Positions 7,548 through 15,582 of a stretch of 64,000 bases of DNA are shown here, piece after piece; the first letter of the stretch is position 1, and every line of letters starts with the position of its first letter. Both the position numbers and the translations under genes were made by a program. Source of the stretch: Actinomycetota bacterium. Its GTDB lineage: Bacteria > Actinomycetota > Thermoleophilia > Solirubrobacterales > 70-9. The stretch lies in the NCBI GenBank assembly GCA_018268675.1, contig JAFDWB010000032.1:62001-126000 (forward strand), given 5' to 3'. The notes below the pieces were generated by a model, which was not told the DNA's origin, made no database searches, and worked only from the letters and a program-made list of their open reading frames with translations.

Positions 7548-7617
7548 CGGGCGTTTAGAGGAACTACAGACCGGAAACGACCCGCCCGCGCTCGCGGCGG
7601 AATGACGGAGGAAATTC

Positions 7618-7983
7618 ATGCTGCGCAGAATCGAGGACATGCCACCCGGGACGTTGGGCTTCGACGCGGTCGGGGAGGTGGAGGACGACGACTGGGAGGA
7701 GGTCGTCGAACCCGCCCTGCGGGAGATGATCGCCACCGGCCGCAAGCTCCGGCTGCTCTACCGGATCGGGCCTCGGGCGGGCGAGATCGAGGGGGACGCG
7801 GTGGGCGCCGACGCCCGCTTCAGGGCCCGTCACCTCGGTGACTTCGAGCGCCTCGCGGTGGTCGGCGACGAGGACTGGATGCGCCCCGCCCTCGCGGGCC
7901 TCTCCTTCCTCCTCCCCGGCCGGGCGAAGGCCTTCCGCAACTCCGAGCTGGCCGCGGCGAAGGATTGGCTGGCCGCCGAGTAG
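7618..7983 (+). CDS. SpoIIAA-like (STAS-related) protein
   Basis: A 121-aa protein of the SpoIIAA-like family (PF11964). Its opening MLRRIEDMPPGTLGFDAVGE, KLRLLYRIGP, the HLGDFERLAVVGDEDWMR segment and the end AKAFRNSELAAAKDWLAAE fit family members of about 120 aa. These have an alpha/beta fold related to anti-anti-sigma STAS domains but usually lack the phosphorylated Ser; roles in membrane association or stress signalling are suggested, not proven. It is monocistronic behind promoter E. A SulP transporter with a STAS domain lies in the same regulon. Confidence 0.82.
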   Translation: MLRRIEDMPPGTLGFDAVGEVEDDDWEEVVEPALREMIATGRKLRLLYRIGPRAGEIEGDAVGADARFRARHLGDFERLAVVGDEDWMRPALAGLSFLLPGRAKAFRNSELAAAKDWLAAE

Positions 7984-7997
7984 AGCTCGATCGGTCG

Positions 7998-8044
7998 CGT
8001 CACTCGATCGGGATGATGCGCCTGATCGAGGTCCGACCTAGCCT
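7998..8044 (+). promoter_or_regulatory. Box-controlled promoter C (21-bp box plus -10)
   Basis: The box at 7998-8018 reads CGTCACTC-GATCG-GGATGATG, followed after exactly 20 bp by TAGCCT at 8039-8044, the same hexamer as promoter E. It serves the amphi-Trp gene starting at 8098. Confidence 0.7.
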
Positions 8045-8097
8045 CCGTCGGCATCTCATCGTCCACCCGGCGCCTGCGCCGACGAAAGGGGGTCTGG

Positions 8098-8325
8098 ATG
8101 CACATCGTCGAGATCGAGACGACGGAGACGGTCGATCGTGAGGGGGCCGCCATCCAGTTGCGGCGCCTCGCCGATCTGCTCTCGGGTGAAAATGAGACGA
8201 TCGGCTTCGAGCGGAACGGGATGGAGTTCTCGATCGCCGTGCCCGACCAGATGCAACTGAAGGTCGAGCTCGATATCAGCGCCGACGAGCGAGCGGTCGA
8301 GCTCGAGATCGAGCTGAAGTGGTGA
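8098..8325 (+). CDS. Amphi-Trp domain protein
   Basis: A 75-aa protein of the amphi-Trp family (TIGR04354): REGAAIQLRRLADLLS, then alternating hydrophobic strands (FSIAVPDQMQLKVELDIS) and a conserved C-terminal VELEIELKW with the terminal Trp after a charged amphipathic strand. Family function is unknown; members are common in archaea and actinobacteria, often near stress genes. A GGGGGT-type site precedes the ATG. Promoter C lies 53 bp upstream, and the gene faces the SulP gene end on. Confidence 0.85.
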   Translation: MHIVEIETTETVDREGAAIQLRRLADLLSGENETIGFERNGMEFSIAVPDQMQLKVELDISADERAVELEIELKW

Positions 8326-8334
8326 GGCGCGAGC

Positions 8335-10047
8335 TCAGCCGGGAGCCGCAAGTGCCGCTTTGACGGCCCGATCGACGTTCCCGTGCAGATGGTCGCGCCC
8401 GATCCGCTCGACCAACCCTTGGGCCTCCAGTACGGTCCGGACCGGTGCCTTCACACGGGCAAGGCGCAGGTCGACCCCGTCCATCCTCGTCAGCTCCTCG
8501 ATCTCGCTCAGCTTCGCCGCCCCCTGCGAGTCGATGAAGGTCACGGCCTCGAGATCGAGCACGACGACCCGCAGCTTCGGGTCGGCCTCGTCGCTCAGCT
8601 CCCGGACCCGATCCTCGAGCGCCTCGGCGGTGGCGAAGAAGAGGCCGCCGTCGAGGCGGATCACGGCGAACCCGGGGAAGGTTTCGTCGTCGGGATTGTC
8701 GGCCACGTCGCGAAACACCTGCGTGTCGGGCTCGCGTCCGAGAAGGGGGATCGCCGGGCGGGTCGTCACGTAGACGAGCCAGCCCAGAGAGAGGGCGACG
8801 CCGATCACGACGCCCGCGAGCACGCCGGCGGAGAGTACGGCGAGAGCCGCCACCGCGGCCACCCAGAAATCGAATCTGGCGACCCGGCGCAGCCGCTTCA
8901 GCTCCCCTAGATCGATCATCCCGAAGATGACCGCGTCGATGATGATCGCCCCCAGCACCGCCTTCGGCAGGTCCGAGAAGAGCGGCGCCAGCGCGAAGAG
9001 GGTCGCGACCACGACCCCGCCCGTGACCAGTGAGGCGAGCGGGGTGCGCGCTCCCGAGGACTCGTTCAAGGAGCTCGCCGAGAGGCTCGTCGAGACCGGC
9101 ATCCCCTGAAAGAAGCCGGCGCCGACATTCGCCATCCCCTGGGCGACCGACTCTTGGTTCACGTCGATGCGGTAGCGGCGTCGGGCGGCGAAGGCGCGAG
9201 CGTCCCCCGCGGTCTGCGAGAAGCCGATCAGGAGGAGGGCGACGGAGGCGACGGCGACCGAGGAGACGTTGTCGGAGACGACCTGGACGCTCGGCAGCGC
9301 CGGGGTCGGAAGGCCACGCGGAACCGTGCCAACCAGGGCTACGCCGTGGGCACCGAGATCGACCAGGTGGGATGCCAGCAGGCCGCCGACGACCAGGACG
9401 AGCGCACCCGGCGCCCTCGGCCGGAGGAACCGCAGGCCGATGATCAGCGCCAGCGCCGCCAGGCCGACGAGCAGGGTCGCCCAATGGATTTCGCCGAGAC
9501 CGGCGACCCAGGTGCCGAGCTCGTGCCAGGCGGTGTCACCTTCGGCGGAGGTCCCGGTGAGCTTCGGCAGCTCGCCGATCGTGACGCTCACCGCCGAGCC
9601 GGCGAGGAAGCCGGTGACCACGGCCTTCGAGAGGAACTGGGCGATCCAACCCATCCGCAGGGCCGCCAGCAGAAGGAAGAGGGCGCCGGTCACGACGGTG
9701 ATGCCGGCCACCAGCTGGGCGGCTTCCTGCCCGGCGAGTCCGGTGGCGAGCACGGCGCCGCCCGCGACCGCGGCGAGCGAGGAGCTCGGCCCGGTCGAGA
9801 TCTGCCGCGACGTGCAAAAGAGCGCGTAGATGATCGCCCCGGCCGCGGCTGCGTAGAGCCCGTTCTGGATCGGGACCCCGGCGATCCCCGCGTAGCCGAG
9901 GTCCTTCGGCACGATCATCGCGGCCACCGCGACGCCCGCCGCAAGATCGCCGCCGAGCAGGCCGCGGTCGTATCGGGGCAGCCATCGAACGATCGGGACC
10001 AGGCGGCCGAGGGACGGCTGGGTGGGTTCGCGGGGAGTCACCGCCAC
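8335..10047 (-). CDS. SulP-family anion transporter with STAS domain
   Basis: A 570-aa SLC26/SulP transporter. The membrane domain (about residues 25-430) begins LPRYDRGLLGGDLAAGVAVA and shows the family signature GLYAAAAGAIIYALFCTSRQ and STGPSSSLAA, then further helices. A cytoplasmic STAS domain (about 445-560) contains AVIRLDGGLFFATAEALEDR and VVLDLEAVTFIDSQGAAKL. Substrates in the family are sulfate, bicarbonate or dicarboxylates; which applies is unknown. The Ser of FIDSQG is the position phosphorylated in true anti-anti-sigma factors. It starts 6 bp after the coiled-coil gene, whose promoter D it shares. Confidence 0.93.
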   Translation of the reverse strand: MAVTPREPTQPSLGRLVPIVRWLPRYDRGLLGGDLAAGVAVAAMIVPKDLGYAGIAGVPIQNGLYAAAAGAIIYALFCTSRQISTGPSSSLAAVAGGAVLATGLAGQEAAQLVAGITVVTGALFLLLAALRMGWIAQFLSKAVVTGFLAGSAVSVTIGELPKLTGTSAEGDTAWHELGTWVAGLGEIHWATLLVGLAALALIIGLRFLRPRAPGALVLVVGGLLASHLVDLGAHGVALVGTVPRGLPTPALPSVQVVSDNVSSVAVASVALLLIGFSQTAGDARAFAARRRYRIDVNQESVAQGMANVGAGFFQGMPVSTSLSASSLNESSGARTPLASLVTGGVVVATLFALAPLFSDLPKAVLGAIIIDAVIFGMIDLGELKRLRRVARFDFWVAAVAALAVLSAGVLAGVVIGVALSLGWLVYVTTRPAIPLLGREPDTQVFRDVADNPDDETFPGFAVIRLDGGLFFATAEALEDRVRELSDEADPKLRVVVLDLEAVTFIDSQGAAKLSEIEELTRMDGVDLRLARVKAPVRTVLEAQGLVERIGRDHLHGNVDRAVKAALAAPG

Positions 10048-10053
10048 CCGCGA

Positions 10054-10542
10054 TCAGGGTCGCTTGGGACTCGTCTGTTCGACGTTCTTCTCGAGTTTGC
10101 CGAGCCGCTTGTCGAGGGCTTCGACTTCCGCTTCCAGGCCTTCCTGGCTCTTCGCCAGGCCGGCGATGGCTGCTTCGGACTTCGCCCCGGCCGCCGCGGT
10201 CTTCGCGGCTTCTTCTTCCGCCTTCCCCACCCGCTTCTTCACCTGGGCGAGTTCGGCACCACCTTCGGCCACCGCTTCTTCGACTTCCTTCTGGACCTGC
10301 TGGTGATTGGCTTCCGACTGTTCCTTGCCTTCCGCCTGCAGCTTTTCGGCCGCTTCGACCGCCTGGCCGAGCCCGGCCACCTTGGCCATCACGTGGTCAC
10401 TCGCTTCTTCGGCGATCGCCTTCTGATCGACGGTTTCGTTGCTCGCCGAGATCGCCACCCCGAGCGCGCCGATCGAGACCACGGCCAACGCCGCGACCAA
10501 GACCCAGAACCAGGGACGGGTTTCACGGATCTCCATCTGCAT
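10054..10542 (-). CDS. Single-pass membrane protein with long coiled coil
   Basis: A 162-aa protein with one transmembrane helix near the N-terminus (WFWVLVAALAVVSIGALGVA), then a highly charged, heptad-patterned helical region rich in Ala, Glu and Lys (about residues 40-155), ending with EALDKRLGKLEKNVEQ. It is probably anchored with the coiled coil outside or inside the membrane; topology is not decidable. No known domain was recognised. It is the first gene of an operon with the SulP transporter, so it may scaffold or regulate that transporter (inference). Confidence 0.75.
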   Translation of the reverse strand: MQMEIRETRPWFWVLVAALAVVSIGALGVAISASNETVDQKAIAEEASDHVMAKVAGLGQAVEAAEKLQAEGKEQSEANHQQVQKEVEEAVAEGGAELAQVKKRVGKAEEEAAKTAAAGAKSEAAIAGLAKSQEGLEAEVEALDKRLGKLEKNVEQTSPKRP

Positions 10543-10584
10543 GCCTCCAGGGTCGGGCGTCGGTCGGCGATGAACTGCTCCGGG

Positions 10585-10631
10585 ACGCTAGGCCCGACGA
10601 CACCCGCCCACATCGTCCCGATGGGGTGATG
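10585..10631 (-). promoter_or_regulatory. Box-controlled promoter D (21-bp box plus -10)
   Basis: Read leftward, the box at 10631-10611 is CATCACCC-CATCG-GGACGATG, followed after exactly 20 bp by TAGCGT at 10590-10585. It serves the coiled-coil and SulP operon starting at 10542. Confidence 0.7.
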
Positions 10632-10734
10632 AACCTCGATCGCGCGCCGGAGCATCGCCAAACGTGCGGAGCTCGATCTGGAAAGCGATGAGGGCGACGA
10701 CGGTGCGGGTCTAGACAGGATTGATCGGCTTCGG

Positions 10735-11349
10735 TCAACCGCCCAGGCGGCGCGCTCTCTGGATATACGCCTCCAACGAGGTGTGGGGCGCCCTGCGTTG
10801 TCGTACGCGATCCACGATCCCCTGGGCAGGGAAGCCGACAGCGATTTCGGTGGCGGGGATCGACGAGGCGAGGACCGGCCGAACGTTCCAGGACAACGCG
10901 ATGCGGAGCCCGAAGATCGTGAGATTGGTCCCTCCCGGCGGTGCGGCGGATGGGGAGAGAACGCCCTGGAAGCCTGCCGCGCGTAGGCGCCGACCCTCGG
11001 CCTGACACCGAGAGTAGTCCTCGTCGACGAGTGCGTCCGGAGGGAATCCAGCCGCCGCGGCGCGCTCGAAGGTGCGGTAGTCGGCCAGACGCTTCGGGTG
11101 TACCTGGGCGGCCCACATCGGCATCCTGATCAGCGCGACCTCGGGCTCGGAGGAGATCTCGGCCGTCCTGATCAACTCCGCCCAGGCGCCCTCGACCGTC
11201 GTGCTCAGGTACTGCGTCGGCTCGTCGCCGGCGCTGTGCCAACGGCCGGATTCGCTGTTCGGCCGCGCCCAGAACGGCGTGTCGTAGTTGGAGTAGCGAA
11301 ACGCTACGTCGTCGAATTCGACCGGTTCGGGGTTCGGATCAGGAGCCAT
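10735..11349 (-). CDS. RES-domain toxin
   Basis: A 204-aa protein of the RES family, toxins with an ADP-ribosyltransferase-like fold that deplete NAD+. Typical segments are an N-terminal FRYSNYDTPFWARPNSESGR with RWH, then PTQYLSTTVEGAWAELIR (the conserved Arg, Tyr/Ser and Glu region), and a later LRAAGFQGVLSPSAA. The partner Xre/ParS-type antitoxin gene is immediately upstream, overlapping by 11 bp, the usual order for this class. The C-terminal tail (LEAYIQRARRLGG) is slightly longer than the core fold. Confidence 0.85.
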   Translation of the reverse strand: MAPDPNPEPVEFDDVAFRYSNYDTPFWARPNSESGRWHSAGDEPTQYLSTTVEGAWAELIRTAEISSEPEVALIRMPMWAAQVHPKRLADYRTFERAAAAGFPPDALVDEDYSRCQAEGRRLRAAGFQGVLSPSAAPPGGTNLTIFGLRIALSWNVRPVLASSIPATEIAVGFPAQGIVDRVRQRRAPHTSLEAYIQRARRLGG

Positions 11350-11839
11350 GCTGCGCGCGTCCCTGGCGCGCAGCGACCATCAGGCTGCGCTCGTACTCCG
11401 GGTCCCCCAACACATCGATCGGGGGCTTGCCGTCGAGGTCGCGCCGCGGGCGGTAGAACCAGGCGATGACGCCGGCCGGCGTCCAAGCCCGCCACAGCAG
11501 AGCGACCAGGCGAGAGACCAGCCGAAGCCGATCGGAAGGCCTCGAGCCACCTTTCGCCAACCTCTGCATCTGTCGCTCTCCGACCCCCAAAAGCCCGGAC
11601 AGTTCCTTCCGCGAAACCCCGGGAAGCTGCGTCGAAAGGCCCTCGAGAAGCTCGCCCGCGTCCTCCTCACCTCCCTTGGCCTGACCGTCCAACGCGTCCC
11701 GGACGATGTGCCGCACCGCTTCGGCGTGAATCGCAAAACTGTGCCTGAGCAGCTGGCCCGGGAGAAGGAGTGCCATCAGCAGGCCGCTTGGGCCCGCGAT
11801 CGGACCCGTCCACGGCAACCCGCTTCGGCTGCAAGGCAC
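11339..11839 (-). CDS. Xre/MbcA/ParS-type antitoxin
   Basis: A 166-aa antitoxin for the RES toxin. The central helix-turn-helix reads GVSRKELSGLLGVGERQMQR, and the C-terminal toxin-binding domain (DUF2384-like) reads VALLWRAWTPAGVIAWFYRP with IDVLGDPEYERSLM. The first 20 residues from the GTG at 11839 are atypical, so the real start may be the in-frame ATG at 11776. It would neutralise the toxin and repress its own promoter in the 124-bp space before the RTX gene. Confidence 0.82.
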   Translation of the reverse strand: MPCSRSGLPWTGPIAGPSGLLMALLLPGQLLRHSFAIHAEAVRHIVRDALDGQAKGGEEDAGELLEGLSTQLPGVSRKELSGLLGVGERQMQRLAKGGSRPSDRLRLVSRLVALLWRAWTPAGVIAWFYRPRRDLDGKPPIDVLGDPEYERSLMVAARQGRAQHGS

Positions 11840-11963
11840 CGTGGCCGTTTTCTTCGCGTTCGCGGCCGATCGTCACGTTCGGGGGTCGGAATTGCCGAGG
11901 GGCACCAGATCGCCGTAGGCGACAGTCACCATCGTGCTCGCAGAAGTCGGCGGGCGCGCCGCT

Positions 11964-13883
11964 TCATCGGGACGTGGCGCAGTTCCGGGCGGGAGGGTCG
12001 AAGGGGTCGGTGAAGGCGACGTCGCCAGGGGTCCCGGAACCGCAGTCGATAACCAGGTCGCGACCGCCGTCGTGAGCGTAGAGGCGGTCGGCGCCGGCGT
12101 CGCCGTGGATCGAGTCGATCCCCAGACCGCCGACCAGGAAGTCGTCGCCGCCCCCGCCCCGGATCGTGTCGTCCCCGCCGCGGCCGAGGATGATGTTCGG
12201 GCTGCGGTCGCCGGTGAGCAGGTCGTCGAACCGACTGCCCTCGATGCTCTCGACCGAGCCGGCGATCCGGGTCGCGGGCGGCGCGGTGGGCCCGAAGTCG
12301 CAGCCGCCGGCCAGGCCCGGGCCCGGGGCAAAGCCGGCGGTGCCGCCGAGCCTCGCCTCGACCCCCTGCCCCATCCGGGCGAAGGAGACGCTGTCCACGC
12401 CCGGGCCGCCGTCGATCGTCTCCCCGCAGGGCTCGGCGATCAGGAGGTCCGAGCCGGCTTCACCCGCCATCATCGTTGCGCCGGTCAGCGCGTCGTCGCC
12501 GGGCCCCCCGCGCACCACGTCGCCGGCGGTCCCATGGGAGTAGGCATCGAGGCTGTCGTCCCCGGCGCCGCCGAGGAGTTCGTCGACGCCGAGGCCGCCG
12601 ACGATCGTCGCCGAGGCCGTGGCCGGGACCGATGGTTCGACGACGATCGTGTCGGCACCGCTGCTGCCGTTGAGAAAGAGACCGGTCGGGACCGTCGCGA
12701 TCGGGCAGCGGGCCGTCTGCGGGTCCGTGATCCCGCAGCCTTCGCCGACCGCGATCGGCACGCCCTGCTCCTCGACGATCCAGGCCCCTTCGGCGAAGGA
12801 GACGTGCATCTGTATGCCCGCCCCGCCCACCAGGTGGATGCCCCATTCGACCACGGCGGTGAGGGCGCCCGAGGGGCCGGCGAGGTCGACCTCGAGCGTG
12901 GGGCGGAACGCCTGCGGTTCGAGGTAGGTCAGCATGATCGCTTCGCCGAGCGCGTCGTGGGCGCGACCGCCGGCCATCTCGCATGATTCGGCGACGGCGG
13001 CCTCCAGGCAGCGGTCGAGGCCGCTGCCGCCGTAGGCGTGGTCCTCGCCGCCGCCGCCGATCAGTTCGTCGATCCCGCCGCCGCCGAAGAGCGTGTTCGG
13101 TCCGGCGTCGCCGACGATCGTGTCGGCGAAGGCGCTGCCGACCACGTCCTCGATCCCGACCAGGGCGTCGACGCCGTCGCCCTCGGCGGTTCCGGCCGCG
13201 AGGTCGACGTGGACCCCGTTGCTGGTGCCCGACGCGGTCGAGCCGGTGCCCGCCATCGCGTAGGAGGCGGTGTCGTCGGCGCCCGGGCCGCCGTCGATCG
13301 TGTCGGTGCCATAGTCACCCTCCAGGACGTCGCCGTCTCCCGCCCCGCCGGAGAGGTGGTCGTTGCCGACCCCGCCGATCACCTGGTCGCCGTCGCCGGG
13401 GCCGCCGTCGAGGGTGTCGTCGCCGAGGCCCGAGTCGAGGTAGTCGGTCCCCGGACCGCCGTGGAGGCGGTCGTTGCCGCGCTTCCCGAACGCGGTGTCG
13501 GCCCCCGGACCGGCGAGGACGAGGTCGGAGCCGTTGCCGCCGATCACCTGGTCGTCCCCGGCCCCGGCGTCTATCCGGTCGCTTCCCTGGCCACCTTCGA
13601 TCGTGTCGTCGCCGCCGCCGGCGCAGATGCGGTCGTTCCCGCCGCCGCCGACGATCGTGTCGGCACCGCGGCTCCCGACGATGACGTCAGCGCGCGCGGT
13701 GCCGTGGATCACGCCGCCGCCGACGATCGTGGCGGGCCTGCCGAGGCAGGTCGGCGCGGCGCCTGCCGCCGGCGCCCATCGGGCAAGGGCCAGTGCCAGG
13801 AGAACGGCTCCCAGGACCCAGACCGACGCCCGTCCACGTCGCAGCCGCGACGTCCCCTCGTCGCCCCTCCCCAGGATCGGCAT
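11964..13883 (-). CDS. Secreted calcium-binding repeat protein (RTX/hemolysin-type repeats)
   Basis: A 639-aa protein with an N-terminal signal segment (VWVLGAVLLALALARWAP, then AAGAAP) and many glycine-aspartate nonapeptides of the GGxGxDxUx type. An N-terminal block (for example GGGGNDRICAGGGDDTIEGG), a middle region with a beta-rich insert, and a C-terminal block (RGGDDTIRGGGGDDFLVGG) are visible. Such repeats bind calcium and fold as a parallel beta-roll outside the cell. No protease, lipase or adhesin domain was recognised, so a structural or surface role is most likely. It is monocistronic. Confidence 0.88.
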   Translation of the reverse strand: MPILGRGDEGTSRLRRGRASVWVLGAVLLALALARWAPAAGAAPTCLGRPATIVGGGVIHGTARADVIVGSRGADTIVGGGGNDRICAGGGDDTIEGGQGSDRIDAGAGDDQVIGGNGSDLVLAGPGADTAFGKRGNDRLHGGPGTDYLDSGLGDDTLDGGPGDGDQVIGGVGNDHLSGGAGDGDVLEGDYGTDTIDGGPGADDTASYAMAGTGSTASGTSNGVHVDLAAGTAEGDGVDALVGIEDVVGSAFADTIVGDAGPNTLFGGGGIDELIGGGGEDHAYGGSGLDRCLEAAVAESCEMAGGRAHDALGEAIMLTYLEPQAFRPTLEVDLAGPSGALTAVVEWGIHLVGGAGIQMHVSFAEGAWIVEEQGVPIAVGEGCGITDPQTARCPIATVPTGLFLNGSSGADTIVVEPSVPATASATIVGGLGVDELLGGAGDDSLDAYSHGTAGDVVRGGPGDDALTGATMMAGEAGSDLLIAEPCGETIDGGPGVDSVSFARMGQGVEARLGGTAGFAPGPGLAGGCDFGPTAPPATRIAGSVESIEGSRFDDLLTGDRSPNIILGRGGDDTIRGGGGDDFLVGGLGIDSIHGDAGADRLYAHDGGRDLVIDCGSGTPGDVAFTDPFDPPARNCATSR

Positions 13884-13996
13884 GGTTCAGCTGGATATCA
13901 CACTCATCACCTTTTCAGGCATTCAGCGTGCGGTATCGGTCCAGAGACTGGTCGCACGTATCGGAAAAGGACGCCGAATCAAGTGACGAGCCATGT

Positions 13997-14047
13997 ACGT
14001 CAGATCGTCAGCATTTTAGGTGATAATCTCACCCATATGTCTGACGT
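13997..14047. promoter_or_regulatory. AbiE promoter with flanking inverted repeat
   Basis: The sequence ACGTCAGA at 13997-14004 is repeated inverted as TCTGACGT at 14040-14047, flanking a GATAAT -10 candidate at 14022-14027 and the AbiEi start. AbiEi-type antitoxins are known to repress their own operon through inverted repeats around the promoter, so this is the likely operator. The surrounding 150 bp is lower in GC than its neighbours. Confidence 0.5.
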
Positions 14048-14639
14048 TGATCACGACGCACTGTACCGACAAGCCGAGGCCCAGGCCGGCTACTTCACCG
14101 CCGGACAGGCGCTCGAGGCCGGGATGGACCGTGCCACCCTCCGCCACCACGCTCGCCCGGGCGGCCGCTATCGGCGTGTCGGGCGGGGCCTCTACCGCCT
14201 GCGCCACTTCCCTTCGAGCCCGCACGAGCATCTGATGGCGGCGTGGCTGCCCCTGCGCGGCAACGATGCCGTCGTCTCGCATGAGAGCGCGCTCGAGCTG
14301 TACGACCTCTCCGACCTGATCCCCGACAGGGTCCATCTGACCGTGCCCCGTTCGGAGCGGGGAATCAGACCGCGCGCCGGGGTCCGGATCCACACGACCG
14401 AGCGCCCCCCGGGGAGCAAGGAATTTCGGCAGATCATGGGCCTCCCGGTGACCGGGCCGGAGCGCTCGATCTGCGACGCGCTCGAGGCCGGTGCGCGACC
14501 TGAGCAGATCGAGATGGCGATCCGCCAGGCCCTCGACCGCGGGATCACCACCTCGTCCCGCCTCCGGCGCTCTGCCGACCCCCGGCCCGAGCGGGTCCGG
14601 CGATTCCTCGAACGCGCGCTGGCGAGGGTCGCAGCGTGA
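14037..14639 (+). CDS. AbiEi-family antitoxin / transcriptional regulator
   Basis: A 200-aa protein with the AbiEi layout: an N-terminal winged helix (YRQAEAQAGYFTAGQALEAG, then ATLRHHARPGGRYRRVGRGL) and a C-terminal domain with LYDLSDLIPDRVHLTVPRSE, VTGPERSICDALEAG and a final Arg-rich helix. In type IV systems the antitoxin does not bind the toxin but opposes its effect and represses the operon. The ATG at 14037 sits in the second half of the inverted repeat. Its stop overlaps the toxin GTG. Confidence 0.85.
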   Translation: MSDVDHDALYRQAEAQAGYFTAGQALEAGMDRATLRHHARPGGRYRRVGRGLYRLRHFPSSPHEHLMAAWLPLRGNDAVVSHESALELYDLSDLIPDRVHLTVPRSERGIRPRAGVRIHTTERPPGSKEFRQIMGLPVTGPERSICDALEAGARPEQIEMAIRQALDRGITTSSRLRRSADPRPERVRRFLERALARVAA

Positions 14640-15541
14640 GGTACGAGGACGCCGCGGGGTTCCGGATGGCGCTGGAGCGGCGGCTCAGGGACATCGCCGC
14701 CGACGGTCCCGCGCTATCCCGGGACCGAAAGCGGGTCGCCTTCGATCGACTGCTCGTGCGCCTGCAGGCCGTCGCCCCGAATCGATGGGTGCTGAAGGGC
14801 GGGTTCGCCCTGGATCTACGACTGGCGGCACGGGCGCGGAGCACCAAAGACGTCGACATCGAGTGGCGCGGGCCGGAGGACGAATTGGCCGACGCCTTGC
14901 TCGATGCCACCGACCACGACGCCGGCGACTTCTTCGTGCTCGCCATCGAGAGGACCGGGACGCCTACGGACCGACTCGGCGGTGCGCATCGCTTCCGAGT
15001 CTCGACCTCACTGGCTGGTCGACCCTTCGAGACCTTTCTCCTCGATGTCGGCCTACGGGACGACGCCGGCGGCGCCGACACCCTTCGGACGGACGACCTC
15101 CTGGTCTTCGCCGGGATCGAACCGATCGAGGTCGCGGCGGTAGCGCTGGAGCTTCAGGTGGCCGAGAAGCTCCACGCCTACACCCACACTTATGAGGGTG
15201 GGCGAGCAAGCACCCGGGTGAAGGATCTGGTCGACCTCGCGCTCCTCGCGGAGCTCTCGTCCCCCGACGCCGCGACGCTGCTGAAGCAGATCGCGTCGAT
15301 CTTCGACCACCGCGAGACGCACTCCCCGCCGCAGGCCCTGCCAATGCCACCCTCGGAGTGGGCGCGACCGTTCAGGCGCCTCGCCGAGGAGGTCGGGATC
15401 TCGCCCGAACTTGCCGCGGGACACCGGGAGGCATCCTCCATGCTCGACCCGATCCTGGGCGGGGAGATCACCAGCGGCGAGTGGAGCCCCGTCGAGCGCG
15501 CATGGCCGGGGGAAGCCCGTAAGAGTCGTCGCCGGCCATAG
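14636..15541 (+). CDS. AbiEii/AbiGii-type nucleotidyltransferase toxin
   Basis: A 301-aa nucleotidyltransferase-fold protein. The active-site motif is seen as VLKGGFALDLRLAARARSTK followed by DVDIEW: the GG loop plus the two acidic residues that hold the metal. VAEKLHAYTHTYEGG carries the usual conserved Lys, and a later VKDLVDLALLAEL motif is also family-typical. AbiEii-type enzymes add nucleotides, probably to tRNA, stopping growth; the system can give phage resistance. Its start overlaps the antitoxin stop (GTGA). Confidence 0.85.
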   Translation: MRYEDAAGFRMALERRLRDIAADGPALSRDRKRVAFDRLLVRLQAVAPNRWVLKGGFALDLRLAARARSTKDVDIEWRGPEDELADALLDATDHDAGDFFVLAIERTGTPTDRLGGAHRFRVSTSLAGRPFETFLLDVGLRDDAGGADTLRTDDLLVFAGIEPIEVAAVALELQVAEKLHAYTHTYEGGRASTRVKDLVDLALLAELSSPDAATLLKQIASIFDHRETHSPPQALPMPPSEWARPFRRLAEEVGISPELAAGHREASSMLDPILGGEITSGEWSPVERAWPGEARKSRRRP

Positions 15542-15582
15542 ACGCTTGGCGGCCGATTTCGTCTGACGAGGTGCGGCGCCCC

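Noticed and set aside
11964-13883. Tandem DNA repeats as a CRISPR or VNTR array
   Set aside because: The repeats are coding RTX nonapeptides with variable DNA; there are no identical repeats with regular spacers.
13038-14639. Long open frame joining the antisense of the RTX gene to AbiEi
   Set aside because: The front part is the complement of repeat DNA with Val/Gly/Ala/Asp bias; only the end from 14037 resembles a real protein, with its own start and an operator.
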